Assembly (NCBI RefSeq): GCF_025567405.1
Contig: NZ_JAOQKJ010000004.1
Coordinates: 186,001 to 250,000, forward strand
Length of the DNA: 64,000 bases
Direction: 5' to 3'
Origin: Suilimivivens aceti
GTDB taxonomy: Bacteria > Bacillota > Clostridia > Lachnospirales > Lachnospiraceae
The translations under genes and the position numbers were made by a program. The notes under the pieces were generated by a model. It did no database searches. It was not told the DNA's origin and worked only from the letters and a program-made list of their open reading frames with translations. How positions within the stretch are numbered: the stretch's first letter is position 1; each line of letters starts with the position of its first letter. Of this stretch, positions 25,931 through 32,356 are shown piece after piece.

Positions 25931-26737
25931 TTATATAACCTTCAACGCACCTGCTACAAGCTCAATTTCTTTGTGCTTTTCGTCCTCAGTAATATGGACA
26001 TATAAATTCATGGTGATTCCGATATTAGAATGTCCCAATATCTTTTGAAGTGTCTTTGGCATCATACCTGCCTCAATACATCTTGTGGCGAATGTATGTC
26101 TGAGAACATGCATCGAAAATCTCTTAATGCCAACTTTATCGCAAATCTTGAACAGCGCTGTATCATAAGTGCTGTTCTTTACCGGCTCTCCTTTTCTGCA
26201 AAGGAATACCTGATCTGCCCACTCCATAGGAATCACTTTTATCTTACTGTTTTTCTCTTTCTGAGCCTTCAGAATTCTAATTGCTTCATCTTCCTTAGCA
26301 AAGTCTAACATATTATAAAGAGTGATTCTAGTCTGATAAATCGTTGTAGTCTTGTACCCTTCATCTGCCATATCTGAAAAAATCTTCTGACAATGAATAG
26401 GTTTCACATCAACGAGAAGCATTTTCCCAATAACTTTGCTAATATTTCTATGATAGCGTTCTCGATAGTTACGTACCGTATTAGGTCGAACTGTTTTCTC
26501 TTTAATAGAAATCCAGTATTCAAACCAAGCATCCACCATCATGGTATTCGCCTCTGTTATACTGCTATGCTCATCTATATACTTTGCCTCATCAAGCCAC
26601 TTTCTACATTCTTGCAGCTTTTTAAAACGCTTAACCCTCCTTTTGCCTAGCTTATCAACAAAACCTGCATTATATAAACCGTTTTTTTGCTGGGTAATAC
26701 CCACACCCAGATCTTTACCTTTTAAATCTTTTCCCAT
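25931..26737 (-). pseudogene. Tyrosine recombinase integrase, internally deleted
   Basis: Tn916/Tn1549-type integrase remnant, open for 268 aa where about 380 is usual. Residues 1-45 match the AP2-like DNA-binding domain and 65-148 the SAM-like core-binding domain. At about residue 149 (near position 26290) MLDFAKE joins directly to EAIRILKAQK, which in intact relatives lies ~110 residues later. The missing part holds the first catalytic Arg and the beta-hairpin Lys; the rest (H210-x-x-R213, H236, Y246) remains. Reading frame is kept, but catalysis should be lost. Followed upstream by the excisionase gene. Confidence 0.8.
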
Positions 26738-26817
26738 AATAAGCCCCTTTCAAAAAAAGAAGCCTAAATACAGTACGAAATATTATACCATAGATAAGCT
26801 TCTTTGTGTTGCATTTT

Positions 26818-27024
26818 TTATTCAAGTTCTATGTTAGCCTCTAGGAACTGCTCAAACGCTCGCCTTTTCACTAATTTCTTTCGTCCAACATAGAGTACAA
26901 AAGGACAAGATGGTTTTCTCAGTAAATCTGCAATTCTATTTTGTCCTATATTACTTAATAAAGCAGCTTCATCTATAGTCAGAAGGATCTTCTCGCTAAT
27001 TTTTATTTCTTCTTTATTCGCCAT
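26818..27024 (-). CDS. Excisionase-like DNA-binding protein (Tn916 Xis type)
   Basis: Small DNA-bending protein, 68 aa, with a winged-helix (MerR-like) fold: EKILLTIDEAALLSNIGQNRIADLLR is the helix-turn-helix and FVLYVGRKKLVKRRAFEQFL the wing and tail, both typical of Tn916-type Xis. (Quoted parts are motif segments at residues 12-37 and 42-61.) In active elements it directs excision together with the integrase. It lies 80 bp upstream of the integrase gene and reads the same way. The partner integrase is broken here, so it is probably a relic. Confidence 0.8.
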   Translation of the reverse strand: MANKEEIKISEKILLTIDEAALLSNIGQNRIADLLRKPSCPFVLYVGRKKLVKRRAFEQFLEANIELE

Positions 27025-27084
27025 GTTGTTACCTCACTAATTTTAATTTTTAGATAACAGCTGCGATTTAGTTCTCCCATTTTT

Positions 27085-27110
27085 CTGTTTTACATTAAAC
27101 AGCTTATACT
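27085..27110 (+). promoter_or_regulatory. Promoter with palindromic operator inside the element
   Basis: CTGTTT-TACATT-AAACAG (27085-27102) is a perfect 6-bp inverted repeat placed where the -35 region would be, followed by TATACT (27105-27110) and then AGAAGGAG. It would drive the small plus-strand ORF and may be a repressor site. Confidence 0.4.
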
Positions 27111-27124
27111 ATATATAGAAGGAG

Positions 27125-27388
27125 TTGATTTACATTTACATTGAGATACAGAAGCAGAACCGCTTCAAAAACCTGTTACATAAGATTCATTCTAAACTGG
27201 AAGATATGTTATTTTCCATTCTACAACACACACCAGACAGATTCATACCAAAATCCCTTATACGTTGGTTTGAGAAATACACCAACAAACGATTAGCACA
27301 ACTGAAAAGCGATGTGATCCGTAAACGCTGGCAGACCATCAAATTAGAAAAGGCTGTTGATAATATCCATAAAAAGCAGCAGTCATAA
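27125..27388 (+). CDS. Small basic hypothetical protein of the element
   Basis: An 87-aa frame not recognised with confidence. It is rich in Lys, Arg, Gln and His, and looks all-helical, with HSKLEDMLFSILQHTPDRFI and SLIRWFEKYTNKRLAQL as amphipathic segments; a small conserved ORF in conjugative elements is plausible. The start is unclear: TTG at 27125 touches the AAGGAG site with no spacer, while ATT at 27134 has ideal spacing but is a rare start codon. It has its own promoter upstream and terminator downstream. Confidence 0.5.
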   Translation: MIYIYIEIQKQNRFKNLLHKIHSKLEDMLFSILQHTPDRFIPKSLIRWFEKYTNKRLAQLKSDVIRKRWQTIKLEKAVDNIHKKQQS

Positions 27389-27392
27389 AAAT

Positions 27393-27436
27393 AAGAGGTT
27401 TCTCTTCTATATTATATAGTAGATTTACCTCTTTTT
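27393..27436 (+). terminator. Terminator of the small basic ORF
   Basis: Arms AAGAGGT (27393-27399) and ACCTCTT (27427-27433) followed by TTT, with a second AGAA/TTCT-type pairing inside, just 5 bp after the stop codon of the preceding frame. Confidence 0.6.
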
Positions 27437-27438
27437 GT

Positions 27439-27467
27439 TTGAACATCTGTTCTCTTTATGTTATACT
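27439..27467 (+). promoter_or_regulatory. Toxin mRNA promoter, TTGAAC-17-TATACT
   Basis: TTGAAC (27439-27444) and TATACT (27462-27467) are exactly 17 bases apart, a strong sigma-A promoter. The predicted start near 27474 gives the tiny toxin gene a 5' leader of about 75 nt. Confidence 0.65.
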
Positions 27468-27547
27468 GTTATTGTATAATTGAAAAGAAAGTAGGATGTG
27501 ATTTTCCGAGTTATGCCCTCTAGTATTACGAAAGAGGGATGATGCCA

Positions 27548-27634
27548 ATGAACACATTAGAAGTGCTTACTCTTTTATTAGTTGTTTTTGCGGCTCTATC
27601 TTACATAGATAACCATAACGACAAAAAGAAATAG
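27548..27634 (+). CDS. Putative holin-like type I toxin (28 aa)
   Basis: A 28-residue peptide, MNTLEVLTLLLVVFAALSY then IDNHNDKKK: one hydrophobic helix (residues 4-19) and a charged Lys-rich tail, the build of the putative holin-like toxins found in many Firmicutes and of type I toxins in general. GAGGG lies nine bases before the ATG; two in-frame ATGs just upstream lack proper spacing. The ribosome site can pair with CCCTCT 11 bases earlier, and the mRNA ends can pair with each other. The antitoxin RNA is not identified. It lies between the small basic ORF and a transposase fragment. Confidence 0.6.
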   Translation: MNTLEVLTLLLVVFAALSYIDNHNDKKK

Positions 27635-27663
27635 CATCCTCCGACCAAAGTGAATGCTATTTC
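27628..27663 (+). terminator. Hairpin over the toxin stop codon
   Basis: Perfect 10-base arms GAAATAGCAT (27628-27637, containing the TAG stop) and ATGCTATTTC (27654-27663). In type I loci the region after the toxin stop commonly holds a bidirectional terminator shared with an antisense RNA; that role is inferred. Confidence 0.5.
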
Positions 27664-27683
27664 ATAGTTGCAACTGAGGGCAA

Positions 27684-27704
27684 AATCGGATATTGCATCC
27701 GATT
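27684..27704 (+). terminator. Second hairpin at the toxin mRNA 3' end
   Basis: Perfect 7-base arms AATCGGA/TCCGATT around TATTGCA, followed by CGCTTTCT. The left arm overlaps the segment that can pair with the 5' leader at 27505-27520, so terminator formation and long-range pairing would exclude each other. Confidence 0.45.
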
Positions 27705-27749
27705 CGCTTTCTAAGTAGATTATACAATGGGGTGCTTGAGAAATCAAGT

Positions 27750-28055
27750 ACCCGTTTTTTTGTAAGACGGGAGGACAGCATCAAATCCCACTTTTTAACC
27801 TGTTACATCAGCCTTCTGGTATACCGGCTGCTGGAAAAGAAGCTTTTAGAAGAATTCACCTGCAGCGAAATTTTGAAAACCCTCAGGGAAATGAACACGA
27901 CCCTGCTGTCTAAAGATAGTGGCTACATCCCGTCCTACAAACGTACGAAACTGACAGATGCCTTGCATACAGCCTTTGGCTTTAGGACGGATTACGAATT
28001 CATCTCAAAAGCAGATATGCGCGCAGTCATCAAAGAAACAAAGCAGAAAAAATAG
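27750..28055 (+). pseudogene. Transposase C-terminal fragment (IS1634/IS4-like)
   Basis: About 100 residues resembling the C-terminal end of an IS1634-type DDE transposase: FVRREDSIKSHFLTCYISLL, YRLLEKKLLEEFTCSEILKT and YKRTKLTDALHTAFGFRTDY are family-like blocks. The N-terminal and central parts with the catalytic residues are absent, and the reading frame upstream of residue 20 of this frame is unrelated. Insertion sequence ends are not both recognisable. It marks an old, mostly deleted insertion within the element remnant. Confidence 0.65.
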
Positions 28056-28093
28056 CACAATTTCAAAAATAGTACATATCGATGCAAAAATGG

Positions 28094-28135
28094 AAACAGC
28101 CACATTTCCCATAAATACTGGGATTATGGCTGTTT
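28094..28135 (+). terminator. Hairpin after the transposase fragment
   Basis: AAACAGCCA and TGGCTGTTT arms (9 of 9) with inner TCCCA/TGGGA pairing, followed by TT on the plus strand; likely the transposase terminator retained from the insertion sequence. Confidence 0.5.
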
Positions 28136-28244
28136 TTCACTCTACAAAGTGTCAAAGATGGGATTAAATCATAACTTTCACATATTTAAAACCACAAAAT
28201 TTTTATAGTTCAATGCTGTGAAAAAACCTTGCCACTAGAGATCG

Positions 28245-28275
28245 GCAGCTCCTCACAACGAGTGTGAGGAGCTGC
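28245..28275. terminator. Perfect 13-bp hairpin after the AAA ATPase gene
   Basis: Arms GCAGCTCCTCACA and TGTGAGGAGCTGC are perfectly complementary around ACGAG, 4 bp from the ATPase stop codon. A short T-run exists only in the plus direction (CTTTGTC); a terminator or transcript-end stabiliser is likely. Confidence 0.5.
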
Positions 28276-28279
28276 TTTG

Positions 28280-29572
28280 TCAAAGAAGTTCTTTTGTCTT
28301 CTGGGCCAGGTACAATGGAAGATTGGTAATGGTTCCATCCTTCCGGTACTCCCGCTTGGAGTAGCGCAGGGCATACTCCGGCTGACGGTCGGCGATATAC
28401 TTCTTAAAGGAAGGTGCAGATTTGTCCTCGCCGCCCTTGGCCTCCACTGGGATGATTTTGGTGCCGTACTGGATAATGAAATCAATTTCACGGTTTTTAT
28501 CAGAGTAATAGCGGGGTTCCACATCGAACTGGCCGCGAAACTGCTGCAGGACATAGTTTTCCGTCAGCGGACCTTTGAACTGATAATCCGTCTTCAGTAG
28601 AATGGCACTGTTATCAATGCCTGCCATGTGTTTGAGCAGGCCGGTGTCGAACACGAAGAGTTTGAACTGATCCAGTTTGTCAAAGGCTGCCAGGGGATGC
28701 TCCATCTTGGAGACATTGTAGACACGATTCAGCATCCCGGCGGAGACCAGCCACTCGATGGCTTCCTCAAAATCTCGGGCCCGGCCACCCTCGCGGACAG
28801 CTCCGTACATAAATTTCTCGTTTGGCTTTGCCAGCTGGGCCACAATGCTGCGGAACACCATCAGAATGCGTCCACTGTTGACTTTACCGTTGTGTTTAGA
28901 AAAGTCGTTTTCGTAGACCTCAATCAGCTCCTTCTGGATCTGCGAGATCTTTGCCGGATCCTTATGGGCAATCCACGAGGAGACACACTCCGGCATTCCA
29001 CCTATGATCAGGTAGTAGTTGTATGCCTCCAGCAGCCGGTTGTGGAAAATTCCCTCAATCGGCTGCTCTTTTTGGATACTGGAATAGTAGGCGTACAGGC
29101 TCTCATCCGTGGCCTCCAGAAACTCGTCAAAAGCCAGCGGATAGATGTCCAGCAGATTGACCATGCCCACGGGATAGGACTTGGGCTGCGCCAGGAGGGT
29201 TCCCAGCAGACTGCCGGCGGCGATCACATGATATTCATTGGCCTTTTCTTTAAAATATTTCAACGTGTTTAGTGCTTCCGGGCACTCCTGTATCTCGTCA
29301 AAAATAATCAGTGTTTTTTCCGGCAGAATTCTCTCCCCCGCGATCAAAGACAGTAGTTCGATGATCCGCTGGGGATTTTTATTGATCTCAAAGATGGATT
29401 TCAGCTCATCTTCCTCATCAAAGTTGAAGTAGACATAGCTGTCGTAATAGTTCTGCCCTAACTCCTTCATCAGCCAGGTTTTTCCCACCTGCCGGGCACC
29501 TTTCAGCACCATCGGCTTGCGGTCTTCACTGGACTTCCATGCTACAAGTTTCTGAATTGCATTGCGTTTCAT
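28280..29572 (-). CDS. AAA ATPase with DUF4143 domain
   Basis: A 430-aa protein of the widespread AAA_14-DUF4143 type. Residues 18-150 form the ATPase: P-loop GARQVGKT (25-32), Walker B LIIFDEIQECPEAL and a sensor in IAAGSLLG. DUF4143 occupies about 200-360, ending with a nuclease-like segment (EIDFIIQYGTKIIPVEAKGG) that resembles the PD-(D/E)XK core with D, E and K in order. Biological role is not established. I start at ATG 29572; an upstream in-frame GTG is possible. Base composition looks higher in GC than its neighbours and it is flanked by remnants, both suggesting acquisition. Confidence 0.85.
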   Translation of the reverse strand: MKRNAIQKLVAWKSSEDRKPMVLKGARQVGKTWLMKELGQNYYDSYVYFNFDEEDELKSIFEINKNPQRIIELLSLIAGERILPEKTLIIFDEIQECPEALNTLKYFKEKANEYHVIAAGSLLGTLLAQPKSYPVGMVNLLDIYPLAFDEFLEATDESLYAYYSSIQKEQPIEGIFHNRLLEAYNYYLIIGGMPECVSSWIAHKDPAKISQIQKELIEVYENDFSKHNGKVNSGRILMVFRSIVAQLAKPNEKFMYGAVREGGRARDFEEAIEWLVSAGMLNRVYNVSKMEHPLAAFDKLDQFKLFVFDTGLLKHMAGIDNSAILLKTDYQFKGPLTENYVLQQFRGQFDVEPRYYSDKNREIDFIIQYGTKIIPVEAKGGEDKSAPSFKKYIADRQPEYALRYSKREYRKDGTITNLPLYLAQKTKELL

Positions 29573-29715
29573 GCGACTCACCAGCCTTTCCTTAGTACGC
29601 CAATAGCATATCACATTTTTCTTGGATTATCAAACTATATATTGCACGTTTTTCTGAGTTTTTATGACCGTACAACTCCGTTTTTTCTGTTACAGCTTTA
29701 TCAGATAGTGCATAA

Positions 29716-30019
29716 CTACACCTTATGCATTGTTTTTAAGCCTACATATTTGTCGATGCGATGACATACCGCCAGTATGCATACGTGGAAGCATTCCTGG
29801 ACATGAAGCAGAACCCATAGATCAATGCACATGTCCATATATACGAATATTTTGGCGGTGTCGCCGGAATTCTCGTACCGGATAACTGCAAAACTGCAGT
29901 TGTTGGGATGCGCCATTTGCATACAGCGCCTTATCAAAGCCGAACAAAACGCCCGCCAACGCCAGGATTACCAAAGCCCTTTTCAGTTCCCTGGTTATTT
30001 CCGCCTTCTTTTGGTTCAT
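29716..30019 (-). pseudogene. Remnant of a membrane protein gene, two frames
   Basis: The 559-bp gap 29573-30131 holds no intact gene. A start at 30019, behind GGGGG, opens MNQKKAEITRELKRALVILALAGVLFG (a charged head and hydrophobic helix; residues given as a guide) and then degenerates; a shifted frame from 29937 continues with a segment NSGDTAKIFVYMDM that faintly recalls the C-terminal part of MATE efflux pumps. I read this as a gene joined from two distant parts after a deletion, but the family is uncertain. Between 29573 and 29715 I see nothing. Confidence 0.3.
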
Positions 30020-30049
30020 TTTACTGCCCCCAATAAATTTTGATAAACA

Positions 30050-30093
30050 AAATACACCACACTACATTATTTATATCGTAGCATGGTGTATTT
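30050..30093. promoter_or_regulatory. Long palindromic operator upstream of the remnant gene
   Basis: Arms AAATACACCA and TGGTGTATTT (10 of 10) with inner CTAC/GTAG pairing span 44 bp, and an AT-rich core contains TATAAAT on the minus strand. Placed 30 bp upstream of the remnant's start, it looks like a repressor-type operator left without an intact gene. Confidence 0.45.
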
Positions 30094-30131
30094 CGTAAGA
30101 ATCCTCAAAAACCATTTTATAAAAGGCAGAA

Positions 30132-30524
30132 TTATAAGTATTGACTAAATTCTATCCTTTCTCCGTTCGGTCCTTCAATCGTAAAATATCTTACCCCGCT
30201 TTTCCAAAAGGGAAGCTGGTGTATTGTATCTTTCGTATTGTTTAAACCTTTTTCACAAACATAACGGTATATAGCATCCAAATCGTTTACATCCAGCGCA
30301 ATATGGTTTATTGCTCCAGCCACTAAAGCCGTTTCCTCCTGTTGATAAAGTTCAAGCATTACGTCTTTTTGCTTTAGAAAAATCACCTTTTGACTATTTT
30401 GTGGATTCACAGTATCCAGCACAACCCTAAAGCCAATCATCTGATAAAACGCAACCGTATCATCTATATCCCTTACCGGAATTCCTATATGCCCAAGCCC
30501 GGTAATCTGTTCCCGCATATCCAT
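30132..30524 (-). CDS. VOC-superfamily (glyoxalase/dioxygenase-type) protein
   Basis: A 130-aa protein with the vicinal oxygen chelate fold. The likely metal ligands His12 (GLGHIGIPV), Glu59, His74 (INHIALDV) and Glu125 (GERIEF) are present in the usual order, so it is probably a metal-binding glyoxalase-like enzyme or dioxygenase. The exact reaction is unknown. It begins 9 bp after the serine hydrolase stop and is the last gene of a minus-strand series that includes the EamA exporter. Confidence 0.8.
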   Translation of the reverse strand: MDMREQITGLGHIGIPVRDIDDTVAFYQMIGFRVVLDTVNPQNSQKVIFLKQKDVMLELYQQEETALVAGAINHIALDVNDLDAIYRYVCEKGLNNTKDTIHQLPFWKSGVRYFTIEGPNGERIEFSQYL

Positions 30525-30533
30525 AGTGCCTCC

Positions 30534-31385
30534 TTATAACTGTTCCAGAAAAGGAATCAACATCCTGTCCTTCTCCTCCGGCTCATATCCATGCCATGCA
30601 ACTGCAAGTTCCTTTTCACGGCTATACATCACCATCTGTCCATTCATGCCAGTCTTCCCTTTGAAGCTTGTCTCCCCAAATTCCTTTTGATCCATAAAGC
30701 CTTCCAGCTCTGCCGTTTTAATCCATTTCTCTGAAATAATCTGCCGCCCCAGATAATGCCCGCCATTCAGATAAATCCACCCCAACTTCACGAGATCCTC
30801 CGTACGCATATAGGAACCAGTTCCGCCAATCGTATAATTCAAATAGCATCTGCAAAAAGCTGCCTGCCGGAACCTTAATGGCTCCAAAATTTCTTCTCTT
30901 ATCAAATCATCCGCAGGCTTTCCTGTTACAGCAGTAATCACTCTCGATAATAGATAATGTGGTACATCTGTATAGCAATAATACGTCCCTGGCTCATATT
31001 TAGGCGCATAGCGCAATGCAAACTCCAGAAGGTCTTTCGTTCCATAAGCAGTGATGTCATCTCTGTCTATGTCCAATACGCCTGCATCAATGCCCATTTT
31101 ATGCTGCAGCGCATGGCGCAGCGTTACTTTATTCCAAACAGAATCATAGGGCTTCCTTATCTGATCGCATAAAATATCCACCAGTTTTTCATCCAGAGCC
31201 AGCTGTTTCCTGTCTGTCAGAATTCCTATCGCTGTGGTTATAAAAAATTTTGTAATGGAATAATTCTCATTACAGGAATTAGAGGGACAAAAGGTCAATT
31301 TTTCAACAAAGTTCTCTGACATTATTGATAAATCAAAAATTCTTAAGTTTTGTTCTTCCACAAATTTCTTTATTTTCTCTTTCAT
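30534..31385 (-). CDS. Beta-lactamase-fold serine hydrolase
   Basis: A 283-aa protein of the class C beta-lactamase/penicillin-binding fold (PF00144 type), without signal peptide. The nucleophile motif SITK is at residues 43-46, the tyrosine motif is in YCYTDVPHY near 155, and the third motif in FKGKTGMNG near 245. These proteins include esterases and D-aminopeptidases as well as beta-lactamases; resistance is not implied. The start at 31385 is the first ATG with homology; it lies inside the end of the upstream EamA gene, a 53-bp overlap suggesting coupled translation. Confidence 0.85.
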   Translation of the reverse strand: MKEKIKKFVEEQNLRIFDLSIMSENFVEKLTFCPSNSCNENYSITKFFITTAIGILTDRKQLALDEKLVDILCDQIRKPYDSVWNKVTLRHALQHKMGIDAGVLDIDRDDITAYGTKDLLEFALRYAPKYEPGTYYCYTDVPHYLLSRVITAVTGKPADDLIREEILEPLRFRQAAFCRCYLNYTIGGTGSYMRTEDLVKLGWIYLNGGHYLGRQIISEKWIKTAELEGFMDQKEFGETSFKGKTGMNGQMVMYSREKELAVAWHGYEPEEKDRMLIPFLEQL

Positions 31386-32337
31386 ATCTGCTCTTCCTTC
31401 GCTTCTGCGTGCTCCCACCAGAATTTTTTTCTGCGAAGCTGCCCCCGATTCCACCCTGTTCCGAAAGTTCTGATAAAATCGGAATGATAACGCCAATTAT
31501 AACAACTACAATTCCAGCAATCTGCAGCTTCTCCAGCTGGTCTCCAAAAAAAATAGTTCCAAATAAAGTTGCTGCAATCGGTTCTGCCGTTGCTACAATA
31601 CTTGCAACACCGCCATCCAGCTCGCCATCTAAAGCAGTAAGATATACTGTATATGGAATCATACTGCAGCAGCCTGCGATTCCAACAAACAACACCCACT
31701 GCTGTGGTGTAGGCGCAGGTATCCTCCAGGGAGGAGAAATCACCCAGAAAGGAAGCGTTCCCAAAATCAGAATCAGCCAGCCATTCATTCGCCCGCAATA
31801 TTTTTCTTTTGCTTTTCTTGACATAACTGTCGTAATGGAATAACAGATTCCTGAAAGCAGTCCAATCAGAATTCCAACTGCATTTACTTTCAGACTTGCA
31901 AGGTCATATATTCTGACGACCAGCGCACAGCCTGCCACTGTCAGTACAAGCGCAGTCCATTTTACCGGTGTAATAGGTATCTTATACAAAATCCTGTTAA
32001 AAATATTTACAAATGCCGGACCGGTATACAACAGGACTGCCGCCATTGCCGTTGAAAGCAGCCGCATTGATAAAGCATAGAACAGGAACGCTCCTGCAAT
32101 GGCAAATGTTCCATAGAGCATATAAAAAGGAACATCTTTTAATCTGCATTTCCGAATATCCCCACTGAAAAGCATTGCAAGGAGAGCCATGCCTGCCCCC
32201 AGATATGCTCTGACGGATGATACCTCTAACGGTGTCGAGCCTGCTGCATAAAGCAATCTGGTAAATACAGGCAGCATTCCCCATAAAATGGCGCTGAGAA
32301 AGACATAAATATAGCCTTGTTTCACACCTTTGTTCAT
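31333..32337 (-). CDS. EamA-family (DMT) transporter
   Basis: Drug/metabolite transporter superfamily member, 334 aa, with ten hydrophobic segments arranged as two five-helix EamA repeats (about residues 6-140 and 150-290); the second repeat carries the typical VASIVATAEPIAATLFGTIF segment. Such proteins export metabolites or amino acids. A charged tail of about 35 residues follows the last helix and reads into the start of the serine hydrolase gene. It lies 19 bp after the fused ATPase gene, so it may be co-transcribed with the ABC transporter. Confidence 0.85.
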   Translation of the reverse strand: MNKGVKQGYIYVFLSAILWGMLPVFTRLLYAAGSTPLEVSSVRAYLGAGMALLAMLFSGDIRKCRLKDVPFYMLYGTFAIAGAFLFYALSMRLLSTAMAAVLLYTGPAFVNIFNRILYKIPITPVKWTALVLTVAGCALVVRIYDLASLKVNAVGILIGLLSGICYSITTVMSRKAKEKYCGRMNGWLILILGTLPFWVISPPWRIPAPTPQQWVLFVGIAGCCSMIPYTVYLTALDGELDGGVASIVATAEPIAATLFGTIFFGDQLEKLQIAGIVVVIIGVIIPILSELSEQGGIGGSFAEKNSGGSTQKRRKSRYERENKEICGRTKLKNF

Positions 32338-32356
32338 AAAACCATTAACTCCTTAT

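Noticed and set aside
28628..29272. A 214-codon plus-strand frame opposite the AAA/DUF4143 gene
   Set aside because: Exactly antisense to the ATPase with intact motifs; no ribosome site or family resemblance.
29772..29819. Short plus-strand peptide MTYRQYAYVEAFLDMKQNP
   Set aside because: Looks protein-like but is only 19 codons, has no ribosome site and an upstream stop close by; more likely a scrap of an unknown gene or chance antisense of the minus-strand remnant.
30534..31385. Antibiotic-resistance beta-lactamase
   Set aside because: The fold motifs are there, but there is no signal peptide and the motif spacing is that of general serine hydrolases; resistance is not supported.
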